Assembly: GCA_002494215.1 (NCBI GenBank)
Contig: DLBF01000182.1
Location: 1 to 7,120 of the forward strand
DNA from: Prevotellaceae bacterium UBA7028
Lineage (GTDB): Bacteria > Bacteroidota > Bacteroidia > Bacteroidales > Bacteroidaceae
Length of the DNA: 7,120 bases
Direction of reading: 5' to 3'
Shown here: piece by piece, positions 1 through 6,286 of the stretch
Layout of the letters: every line of letters starts with the position of its first letter
How positions within the stretch are numbered: position 1 is the stretch's first letter
Program-made: the position numbers and the translations under genes
The notes under the pieces: generated by a model
Database searches by the model: none
Told to the model about the DNA's origin: nothing
The model's input: the letters and a program-made list of their open reading frames with translations, nothing else

Positions 1-1385
1 ATCTCGTCGAAGATGATGGTGGGCAGGTTCTCACGCTGGCTGGTGATGGCTTTCAGGGCAAGCATCAGACGGGCTATCTCACCACCGCTGGCAACCTCGG
101 ATATAGCTCGCAGGGCCATATTCTTGTTGGCAGAGAAGAAGAAAGTCACTTGGTCGGCACCGCTTTCTGTAAGCTGCGCGTTCTTCTCTATCCGCACCTC
201 GAACTTATTATTGGGAATGTCCATCTGTGTCAGCATCTGGCCAATGGAGGCTTCCACCTCCTTAGCAGCAGCTTTTCTGCATTGGCTCAACTTATCTGCC
301 AATGCCGTTGTCTGGCTAAGTTTCTCCTGCACTTCCTTCTCCAGTTGGTCGATCTTGTCCTCTCCGTTGCTGATGACATCCAGCTTCTTGCGGACATCCA
401 GCATGAAGGCCTCCAGCTCGGCGGCTGTCTTGACATCATGTTTCTTCTCCAAGGTATAGAGCTTATCCAAACGGTTGTTCACCTCCTCCAAGCGGGCAGG
501 GTTGTATTCGATTCTCTCTGCCAAGTCGTTTAGCTCGGCACTGATGTCCTTCAGTTCAATGAGAGCGCTGTCTATACGCTCGGCATATTCCTCGACGGCA
601 GGATAGACGCGTGTAAGGGACTGAATGCCCTGGCTGATATGCTTCAGCAGTTCTATTACACCGCCAGGCTCATTGTCGTTGCTGAACTGGGCATCTGCCT
701 GATACAAGACACTTTTTATCTCCTCGGCGTGACTCAGTTCGTTCTGCTCCTCCTCCAATTCCTCGTCCTCGCCAGCCTTCGGGTTCAACTCCTCCAGTTG
801 TTCCAGTTGGAAACGCAGGTAATCCTCCTCGGCCTTTGACTGGGCGAGTATCTCCTTAGCTTCTCTGAGCTCCTGCTCAGCCTTCTTGTAGGCATAGAAG
901 CTGGTGCGGTATTCCTCTAGTTGCTGGTTGTCCTGCGCCATAACATCCAGAATGTGCAGCTGGAAGTTCTCCTTGGCTATGAGCAGGTTCTGGTGCTGCG
1001 AGTGTATGTCTATCAGTTGGTAACCCAGTTCCTTCAGGAATGTCAGATTGGCAGGGCTGTCGTTCACGAAGGCTCTGCTCTTTCCGCTGGTGGTAAATTC
1101 GCGGCGGATGATACATTCCTGTCCGTCTGAGTCGATATCGTATTCCTCGAATAAGTCCTTTAGGTCATAACCTTCTATCCCAAAGGTTGCCTCTATGGTG
1201 CATTTCTCTGCACCAGGCAGGATGCTCTTTATGTCTGCCCTTTGTCCCAGCAGGTAGTTTATGGCTCCTAACATGATGGATTTTCCTGCACCGGTTTCAC
1301 CTGTTATGACGGAGAATCCCGACTGGAAGTCAATATCCAGTTCCTTGATAAGAGCAAAGTTCCTGATATAAAGATGTTTTAGCAT
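1..1385 (-). CDS. recN: DNA repair protein RecN (partial, C-terminus cut by window edge)
   Basis: RecN is an SMC-like ATPase that acts at DNA double-strand breaks. Reading the minus strand from the ATG at 1385-1383 gives 461 codons with no stop, starting MLKHLYIRNFALIKELDIDF. Walker A (GETGAGKS) is at residues 29-36. The middle, roughly 150-370, is rich in Glu, Lys, Leu and Gln, as expected of the coiled-coil arms. The ABC signature ASGGE is at 432-436, and Walker B (TIIFDE) is the last thing visible, at 456-461. The family is usually about 550 residues, so about 90 C-terminal residues lie beyond base 1. The start is 6 nt after the stop of the DUF4835 gene, so recN is the last visible gene of the dnaN operon. 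I checked the frame for stop codons by eye and found none, so the gene looks intact as far as it goes. Domain order and motifs make the identification firm. Confidence 0.95.
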   Translation of the reverse strand, partial: MLKHLYIRNFALIKELDIDFQSGFSVITGETGAGKSIMLGAINYLLGQRADIKSILPGAEKCTIEATFGIEGYDLKDLFEEYDIDSDGQECIIRREFTTSGKSRAFVNDSPANLTFLKELGYQLIDIHSQHQNLLIAKENFQLHILDVMAQDNQQLEEYRTSFYAYKKAEQELREAKEILAQSKAEEDYLRFQLEQLEELNPKAGEDEELEEEQNELSHAEEIKSVLYQADAQFSNDNEPGGVIELLKHISQGIQSLTRVYPAVEEYAERIDSALIELKDISAELNDLAERIEYNPARLEEVNNRLDKLYTLEKKHDVKTAAELEAFMLDVRKKLDVISNGEDKIDQLEKEVQEKLSQTTALADKLSQCRKAAAKEVEASIGQMLTQMDIPNNKFEVRIEKNAQLTESGADQVTFFFSANKNMALRAISEVASGGEIARLMLALKAITSQRENLPTIIFDE

Positions 1386-1391
1386 AAAGAC

Positions 1392-2300
1392 TTACTTCTT
1401 TATTTTCTGCCACTCCTGTTCTTGCGAGGCATCTATGGTAAAGAGCACATCGTAGGCTTTGTTTTTCTCTTCAGGCGTTCCCTTGCCAGAATAGATGTTC
1501 ACCAGTTCGGGTCTCTTGTATTCCGTGAAGAGCTGTGCAATCTTGTTCATATTCTTGGCCTTGTAAGCCTGTAGCAACAGGTCGAGACCTTCTGTAATGA
1601 CGGCTCTGGCTGTGTCGGGATTCTCTGCCATCTGGTCCAATCCCTTGCGGTGATAGATATACTGGAAGTCGCGCAGCGGCTCCATCGAACCATCCATATA
1701 GTCGTTCAGCAAGCCAAAGCGGTTGCCATTGTCGCTGAATGCTTTCCAGCCAGGGAACTCGAGGTTCTGACCTGCCGATACAATATTCTCTGCCGTATGG
1801 AAGCAGGCCGTCCCGCCCTTGGGAGTCATGCTGTCCAGGTCCATTCCTATAATCATATAGGCATAGTAGGCCAGCAGTGCCACCAGGTTGTTGTCTATCT
1901 GGTTCTCCTGATATTCCAACTGGTCGAACTCGGAGAACTTGAAAACAAACTCCTTGTCGTTAACCGAGTAGCATACTGTGTTATAGTTGCTGTTGAAGAC
2001 CGGACGGTTGCTGGACATCAGCAGGGTACACTTAAATGTATTTTCGTTTATGTTGTACTCGTTGATGGTCAGGTTGAAGGTACATTGAATCTTCTCGTTG
2101 TCGCGATAGGCAATCTCCGTCCATTTGTGATTGTTCAGGAACTCCTCGATGGTCGTCTGTAGCTTAGGGAAGATGTCTGTCTTGGTATTCTCCAACTGGG
2201 AATAATTCACATTCACCTTCGCATTCAGCTCCTGAGCGTTCAACTGAACGTTGGCAAGAGCAGAGGCTATGAAAACAAGCAGGAACGGTAATTTTCTCAT
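1392..2300 (-). CDS. DUF4835 family exported protein (PorD-like, putative type IX secretion factor)
   Basis: This 302-residue protein has a clear Sec signal peptide: MRK, a hydrophobic stretch to about residue 17, and a likely cut near residues 20-22 (LNA|QELNA). The mature start 'QELNAKVNVNY' is typical of DUF4835, a Bacteroidetes family. Some annotations name it PorD and link it to the type IX secretion system; I recall that name from family knowledge and cannot show the function from sequence. No catalytic motif or transmembrane helix is visible after the signal peptide, and there is no lipobox Cys, so a soluble periplasmic or outer-membrane-associated protein is likely. Its ATG overlaps the coaBC stop (ATGA, 4 nt), which suggests translational coupling, and recN follows 6 nt after its stop. 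The length is about that of the family. The family call is fairly sure; the role is tentative. Confidence 0.8.
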   Translation of the reverse strand: MRKLPFLLVFIASALANVQLNAQELNAKVNVNYSQLENTKTDIFPKLQTTIEEFLNNHKWTEIAYRDNEKIQCTFNLTINEYNINENTFKCTLLMSSNRPVFNSNYNTVCYSVNDKEFVFKFSEFDQLEYQENQIDNNLVALLAYYAYMIIGMDLDSMTPKGGTACFHTAENIVSAGQNLEFPGWKAFSDNGNRFGLLNDYMDGSMEPLRDFQYIYHRKGLDQMAENPDTARAVITEGLDLLLQAYKAKNMNKIAQLFTEYKRPELVNIYSGKGTPEEKNKAYDVLFTIDASQEQEWQKIKK

Positions 2301-3493
2301 TTTATGATTGCAACCAATTTGTTTACAATATCCTTGGCCACTTCCTTTTTCGACTTCAGCGGGAACTTCTCCTCGCCCTCCTTGTCGATGAGTGTGACCT
2401 TATTGGTGTTGTGCTGGAATCCAGCGCCGTCGTCCTGCAGGCTGTTCAGGACAATGAAGTCCAGGTTCTTCTTCTGCAGCTTCTCCTTGGCGTGGTTCTC
2501 CTCGTCGTATGTCTCCAATGCGAAGCCCACCATCACCTGATTCTCCTTTTTCATCTGGCCAAGGGCTTTGGCGATGTCTTGGGTAGGAGTCAGTTCCAAA
2601 GTCAGCTTGTTGCCTTCGCGCTTAATCTTATTGTCTGCTACGTTAGCAGGCGTAAAGTCGGCCACGGCGGCACAGAGTATGGCGGCATCTGCGTTAGGGA
2701 AAGTCTCTGTGGCAGCCTTATACATCTGAGCGGCACTCTCTACATCCGTCCTGTGGATGTTAGGATGGCTGGTCTTGATGCTCACAGGGCCACAAATCAG
2801 CTCGACCTTTGCGCCTCTGCGGGCACATTCCTCGGCCAAGGCTATGCCCATCTTGCCGCTGCTGTAGTTGCCTATGAAGCGGACGGGGTCAAGCTTCTCG
2901 TAGGTAGGGCCTGCTGTAATCAGCACTTCCTTTCCCTGCAGGTCCGTCTGCTCCTCGAAGAAGTTGTCCAGCACCTCGATTATCTTCTCAGGCTCCTCCA
3001 TACGTCCCTTGCCCTCCAACTTGCTGGCAAGGAATCCTGTACCAGGCTCTATGATGTGGTTGCCGTAGGAACGCAGGGTTTCCAGATTCTTTTGTGTGCT
3101 GGGATGGGCATACATGTCCAAGTCCATGGCAGGGGCAACGAAGACGGGTGCCTTCATGCTCAGATAGGTTGTGATGAGCATATTGTCCGCTACGCCGTTG
3201 GCCATCTTGCCAATGGTGCTGGCGGAAGCAGGAGCGATGACCATGGCATCAGCCCATAGTCCTAACTGCACGTGCGAATGCCACGAGCCGTCCCTGCGGT
3301 CAAAGAATTCGCTTACCACGGGCTTGCCTGTGAGGGTGCTCAGGGTAAGCGGAGTTATAAATTCCTTTCCTGAGGGTGTTATCACAACTTGAACCTCGGC
3401 ACCTTGCTTTATCAAGCCTCTTATCAGGTAGCATGCCTTATAGGCAGCAATGCTTCCGGTTATGCCAAGTACAATTTTTTTACCCTGCAGCAT
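2297..3493 (-). CDS. coaBC: Bifunctional phosphopantothenoylcysteine decarboxylase / phosphopantothenate-cysteine ligase
   Basis: CoaBC carries out two consecutive steps of coenzyme A synthesis in the cytoplasm: ligation of cysteine to 4'-phosphopantothenate (CoaB), then FMN-dependent decarboxylation to 4'-phosphopantetheine (CoaC). The CoaC half is residues 1 to about 180. It has the flavoprotein start KIVLGITGSIAAYKA (6-20), the likely catalytic His74, PASAST (88-93) and PAMDLDMY (121-128). The CoaB half begins near 187 with GKEVLITAGPTYEKLDPVRF, then GNYSSGKMG (208-216), AAVADF (275-280) and the KIKR lysine motif (289-292). The 398-residue length is normal. Two CoaC motifs differ from the E. 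coli form: PASANT is PASAST, and the Asn of PxMNxxMW is Asp124. I believe this is a clade variant rather than damage. The ATG lies inside the exonuclease gene (14-nt overlap), and the stop overlaps the next start. Confidence 0.96.
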   Translation of the reverse strand: MLQGKKIVLGITGSIAAYKACYLIRGLIKQGAEVQVVITPSGKEFITPLTLSTLTGKPVVSEFFDRRDGSWHSHVQLGLWADAMVIAPASASTIGKMANGVADNMLITTYLSMKAPVFVAPAMDLDMYAHPSTQKNLETLRSYGNHIIEPGTGFLASKLEGKGRMEEPEKIIEVLDNFFEEQTDLQGKEVLITAGPTYEKLDPVRFIGNYSSGKMGIALAEECARRGAKVELICGPVSIKTSHPNIHRTDVESAAQMYKAATETFPNADAAILCAAVADFTPANVADNKIKREGNKLTLELTPTQDIAKALGQMKKENQVMVGFALETYDEENHAKEKLQKKNLDFIVLNSLQDDGAGFQHNTNKVTLIDKEGEEKFPLKSKKEVAKDIVNKLVAIIK

Positions 3494-4250
3494 ATTTGAA
3501 TTTCAATTTCGTTAATACCTGTTTGGTGTTCATGGTGAAGTCGCTCTGCATAATCCATCCGTAATAGCCAGGGTCTTTCTGCAGGACGTCCTTTACGGGT
3601 TTGCCTTTGTATTTGCCAAAGTTCACCACCTCTACACCGTTCTCGTCATAAACAAACCTGCCGGCAAAGTCTATGTTGTTGCTAACCTTCGAGTAATCTG
3701 CCAGGAACTGGATGTCGTTCTTCAGCTCGTCGGGGTATTTATCCAACTGTGCCTGTAGCACCTCATAGGTAGCCTGCGTGTCGGCCAGAGCGCTATGTGC
3801 GTTCTCCAGATCCTTACCGCAGTAGTATTTGTAGGCGGCAATCAGGGTGCGACGCTCCAACTTGTGGTAGATGTTCTGCACATCCACCAGCTTGCGCTTG
3901 CTCAGGTCAACATCTACGCCTGCACGCATGAATTCCTCCACCAGCATGGGGATGTCGAACTTATTGCTGTTGAAGCCTGCCAAGTCGCATCCCTCGAAGG
4001 TCTGCCATAATGTCTTGGCTACCTGCTTGAAGGTGGGGCAGTCCTTGACATCCTCGTCGTAGATGCCATGAACCTTACTTGCCTCCTCGGGGATGTGCCT
4101 CTCGGGGTTGATGCGCATGCTTTTGGACTCCTCGTTGCCATTGGGTTCTACGCGTATGTAGCATAGTTCCACAATGCGGTCCTTGGTGATGTCCAGGCCT
4201 GTTGTCTCCAGGTCGAAGAAGATGATGGCGTTCTTTAGATTGAGCTTCAT
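3480..4250 (-). CDS. DEDDh-family 3'-5' exonuclease (DnaQ-like, with ExoX-type C-terminal region)
   Basis: This 256-residue protein is a DnaQ-fold 3'-5' exonuclease. All three Exo motifs are visible: Exo I FFDLETTG with Asp13 and Glu15, Exo II around AGFNSNKFD with Asp99, and Exo III HSALAD with His152 and Asp157. His152 puts it in the DEDDh class, which removes nucleotides from DNA 3' ends with two metal ions. After about residue 195 there is a short second region, with FGKYKGKPVKDVL at 211-223 and a GYYGWI motif at 228-233. It resembles the small C-terminal domain found in ExoX-like nucleases. It could serve as a proofreading subunit or a repair exonuclease. Sitting 15 nt after dnaN favours work at the replication fork, but sequence alone cannot separate these roles. 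An AAGGA motif 9 nt before the ATG is one of the few Shine-Dalgarno-like sites here. Confidence 0.92.
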   Translation of the reverse strand: MKLNLKNAIIFFDLETTGLDITKDRIVELCYIRVEPNGNEESKSMRINPERHIPEEASKVHGIYDEDVKDCPTFKQVAKTLWQTFEGCDLAGFNSNKFDIPMLVEEFMRAGVDVDLSKRKLVDVQNIYHKLERRTLIAAYKYYCGKDLENAHSALADTQATYEVLQAQLDKYPDELKNDIQFLADYSKVSNNIDFAGRFVYDENGVEVVNFGKYKGKPVKDVLQKDPGYYGWIMQSDFTMNTKQVLTKLKFKYAAG

Positions 4251-4265
4251 GCCGGCAAATCCTTA

Positions 4266-5390
4266 TTAGTCCTCTACACGCATGGGCATCAGCAACATCA
4301 GTACCTCATCCTCGTTGTTGTCCTCAGCAGGACGGATGATACCTGGACGGCTGGGGTCTGCAACCTCGAGAGTGATGTTGTCGCTCTCCATGATGTTGGC
4401 AATCTCCAGCAGGAACTGGCAGCTGAATCCTATGCTGATGGGGCTGGCTGTGTAGTCGCAAACCAAGAACTCCTCGGCACTGGTAGCATACTCGTTGTCC
4501 TGGCCAGTCAGCTTCATGCTGTTGTTGTTCAGTTCTACCTTTACCAAGCCGCTGCTCTGGTTGCAGAATACTGCCACGCGCTTCAGGGCGCTTACCAAAG
4601 CCATACGGTCCACGTTGGCCTTGAAGGGGTTGCTCTGTGGAATTACAGCGTTGTAATTGGGGTAACGGCCTTCGATCAGGCGGAAGTGCATGGTCATATC
4701 CTCTGACTTGATGGTTGCCTTGTCTGTATCGAAGAGTACCTCAATCTGCTCCTCGTCCTTATTCAGAACGGTCTTTAGGATGGCGCATACCTTCTTGGGC
4801 AGGATAAAGCCTGCTGTGATGCCGCTCTTGATGGTATGGTTGGTGTTGCGAACCAACTTGCGGCCATCAGTACCAGCAAAGATTAAGTAATCGGGGTTGA
4901 TGTCAACATAGATACCGTTCATAACCAGGCGAATCTCGTCGTTGGCTGTAGCGAAGAGGCAACGGTTGATACCGTTCAGCAAAACCTCAGCAGGCATGGT
5001 CAGGCGAGTAGCGCTTTCGCTGACGGGCTTGGCCAGAGGATAGGGGGCTGCATCCTGTGCCATCACACTGAACGAACCACTGCTGTGTACCCCCTTAACC
5101 TCCATCGAATCGGCATTGAAGCTGATGTTCAGGGGCTGCTCGGCCAACTCCTTGATAGAGTCGATTATCGTCTTTGCTGGAATGCAGAAACGAGCATCGC
5201 CCTCCTGCTCGATGGTGGGAACGGTGGTGATATAGTACTTCTCGCTGTCAGAAGCGGTTATGGTGATTTTGCCGTCCTTTACATCAAACAGGATGCAGTC
5301 AAGGATGGGCATGGAGTTCTTAGACCCCATAACTTTGCTGGCCGCAGTCAGGCGGCTGTAAAGAGCTGAACTTGATACTTTGAATTCCAT
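4266..5390 (-). CDS. dnaN: DNA polymerase III subunit beta (sliding clamp)
   Basis: The beta subunit forms a dimeric ring around DNA and tethers polymerase III and many repair enzymes to the template. The 374-residue product starts MEFKVSSSALYSRLTAASKV, has PILDCILFDV near residues 28-37 and EGRYPNY in the middle domain, and ends LMLLMPMRVED, matching the conserved MPMR tail that borders the protein-binding cleft. The length is normal for Bacteroidetes. The gene ends in two in-frame stops (TAATAA). It is the first gene of the operon, about 21-23 nt downstream of the likely transcription start of the promoter at 5418-5447. No dnaA, recF or gyrB is visible beside it, unlike the usual dnaA-dnaN-recF order in many bacteria. 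The exonuclease gene follows after 15 nt. Confidence 0.97.
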   Translation of the reverse strand: MEFKVSSSALYSRLTAASKVMGSKNSMPILDCILFDVKDGKITITASDSEKYYITTVPTIEQEGDARFCIPAKTIIDSIKELAEQPLNISFNADSMEVKGVHSSGSFSVMAQDAAPYPLAKPVSESATRLTMPAEVLLNGINRCLFATANDEIRLVMNGIYVDINPDYLIFAGTDGRKLVRNTNHTIKSGITAGFILPKKVCAILKTVLNKDEEQIEVLFDTDKATIKSEDMTMHFRLIEGRYPNYNAVIPQSNPFKANVDRMALVSALKRVAVFCNQSSGLVKVELNNNSMKLTGQDNEYATSAEEFLVCDYTASPISIGFSCQFLLEIANIMESDNITLEVADPSRPGIIRPAEDNNEDEVLMLLMPMRVED

Positions 5391-5417
5391 ATTGTTAAAG
5401 TGTTATTTATTATGGTA

Positions 5418-5447
5418 CAAAGATACTCATTTTTCCTGTACATCAAA
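5418..5447 (-). promoter_or_regulatory. Probable sigma-ABfr-type promoter of the dnaN operon
   Basis: On the minus strand a -7 box TATCTTTG (5425-5418) is preceded by a -33 box TTTG (5447-5444) with an 18-nt spacer. This fits the known Bacteroidetes primary sigma consensus TTTG / TAnnTTTG. Transcription would start near 5411-5413, giving a leader of about 21-23 nt before dnaN. No other convincing promoter was seen between the minus-strand genes, so it may drive dnaN through recN. Confidence 0.75.
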
Positions 5448-5488
5448 AAAAACGTTCAGAAAAAATCCCGTAGTAAGTTATTTTTTCA

Positions 5489-5496
5489 TACCTTTG
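5489..5496 (+). promoter_or_regulatory. Probable promoter -7 box of the DUF3127 gene
   Basis: TACCTTTG at 5489-5496 matches the Bacteroidetes -7 consensus TAnnTTTG exactly. The start of transcription would be near 5502-5504, giving a leader of about 25 nt that is very A/T-rich, as is common before strongly translated genes in this phylum. I see no good TTTG -33 box at the expected distance, so recognition may rest on the -7 box or on an activator. Confidence 0.6.
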
Positions 5497-5527
5497 TGGC
5501 ACGAATTCAAAAAATATATTATAAATA

Positions 5528-5953
5528 ATGGAAATAACAGGTAAAATTATTGCTGTACTCGAGCCACGCAGGGGTACATCAAGCAGAACAGGTAGTGAGT
5601 GGATTTGCGGTCAGTACGTATTGGAGACTATGGATCAGTATCCTCGTAAGCTTTTCTTCGAGGTATTCGGTTCTGACCGTATGCAACAGTTCAACATCCA
5701 GTTGGGTGAGATTATGACCGTTTCCTTCGATATTGATGCCCGTGAGTATCAGGGTCGTTGGTTCAATGGTGTACGTGCCTTCCGTGTTGATCGTAACGTT
5801 CAGGCAGCTCCTGTTGCCGCTGCTCCCGTAGCTCCCGACACAGCTCCCTTCGGTGGTGCTCCCGTTCCTACACAGGCTCCTGCTGCAGCAGCTCCTGCTG
5901 ACGCTACCGTTCCCTTCACTCCTCAGGCTGAGGGTGAAGACCTTCCTTTCTAA
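5528..5953 (+). CDS. DUF3127 domain protein, small SSB-like protein with acidic DLPF tail
   Basis: The 141-residue product has an N-terminal domain (about 1-90) that begins MEITGKIIAVLEPRRG and matches DUF3127, a Bacteroidetes family of unknown function. Alternating hydrophobic strands and the motif REYQGRWFNGVRAFRV (72-87) suggest an OB-like barrel. Residues 92-128 are a low-complexity Ala/Pro linker. The protein ends AEGEDLPF. This plan (compact domain, flexible linker, acidic tail ending in Pro-Phe) is that of bacterial SSB, whose tail ends DDDIPF and docks repair and replication proteins. No sequence proof of DNA binding is available, so the role is inferred. The gene is divergent from dnaN with a 137-nt shared upstream region, has its own -7 box, and is closed by a strong terminator 22 nt after its stop. 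Its codons look like those of a highly expressed gene. Confidence 0.88.
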   Translation: MEITGKIIAVLEPRRGTSSRTGSEWICGQYVLETMDQYPRKLFFEVFGSDRMQQFNIQLGEIMTVSFDIDAREYQGRWFNGVRAFRVDRNVQAAPVAAAPVAPDTAPFGGAPVPTQAPAAAAPADATVPFTPQAEGEDLPF

Positions 5954-5975
5954 TGAGTTGAAGGATATAGAAATA

Positions 5976-6013
5976 AAACAAAGAGCTGATTCGTCTTGAT
6001 CGGCTCTTTGTTT
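5976..6013 (+). terminator. Intrinsic terminator of the DUF3127 gene, probably bidirectional
   Basis: A hairpin pairs AAACAAAGAGC (5976-5986) with GCTCTTTGTTT (6003-6013) perfectly over 11 bp. Four further inner pairs (5987-5990 with 5999-6002, one a G-U) leave an 8-nt loop. The 3' side is followed by GTTTATT. On the minus strand the same hairpin is followed by TTTTATTTC, so it could also stop transcripts coming leftward from the FKBP gene. Confidence 0.85.
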
Positions 6014-6057
6014 GTTTATTGCAATGGTACGTGAATATATTATAGATGCGTATCTTA

Positions 6058-6127
6058 TGTCGTGAATTTTTGTGTGGGGTTGGGCGTCTGTTGATGAACC
6101 GTTAACTGAATACCTAAAATCACGACA
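6058..6127 (+). repeat. Inverted repeat (8-bp arms) just before the xpt relic, possible leader structure
   Basis: TGTCGTGA at 6058-6065 is the exact complement of TCACGACA at 6120-6127. Next to the arms, TTTT (6067-6070) can pair with AAAA (6116-6119) past a one-base bulge, giving about 12 bp closing a 45-nt loop. The 3' arm ends 2 nt before the ATG of the xpt relic, so in RNA it could hide the ribosome site. The loop is G-rich on its 5' side, with a weak inner pair GGTT/AACC. It does not match the purine riboswitch core. It may be a leftover control element of xpt or simply chance. Confidence 0.45.
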
Positions 6128-6129
6128 AT

Positions 6130-6286
6130 ATGAATTTTCTTGAAAAGAAAAATACTAAGCGATGGTATTAACAAGCAGGGCAAAATCCTGAAGATTGATT
6201 ACTTTATGAATCATTAGATTGACATCAATGTTATGCGTCAGATTGCCCAGGAACTAAAGCGGCGTTTTAGGGAAAATGTCTTTTAA
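6130..6286 (+). pseudogene. xpt: 5' relic of xanthine phosphoribosyltransferase gene (frameshifted, amber, truncated)
   Basis: Xpt joins xanthine to PRPP to make XMP in purine salvage. The relic reads MNFLEKK from the ATG at 6130. One extra A in the run 6148-6152 then shifts the frame, after which it reads ILSDGINKQG, ILKIDYFMNH, a TAG at 6215-6217, then IDINVMRQIAQELKRRF, ending at TAA 6284-6286. The known Xpt N-terminus (B. subtilis, from memory: VLKVDSFLNHQID...ASRF) aligns directly, and the TAG sits where the family has Gln (CAG to TAG, one change). Only about 50 of about 190 codons remain, and the PRPP-binding part is gone. It lies 176 nt after the DUF3127 stop and beyond that gene's terminator. 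It meets the flavodoxin-fold relic on the other strand at its 3' end. Three separate lesions make a sequencing error unlikely. Confidence 0.75.

Noticed and set aside
13..1130. Several open frames on both strands inside recN (for example 150-533 plus and 877-1116 minus)
   Set aside because: They overlap recN, whose own frame is open from 1385 to the edge and carries all expected motifs.
1650..2162. 170-codon plus-strand frame opposite the DUF4835 gene
   Set aside because: Antisense to a gene with a clear signal peptide and operon position; no family resemblance of its own.
2411..3259. Long plus-strand open frame of 282 codons opposite coaBC
   Set aside because: It lies entirely antisense to a firmly identified gene, its product resembles no family I know, and it has no promoter or ribosome site. 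It is a by-product of coaBC codon use.
6014..6129. Purine riboswitch upstream of the xpt relic
   Set aside because: The three-way junction core sequences of that class are not visible; only a long-range inverted repeat can be supported.
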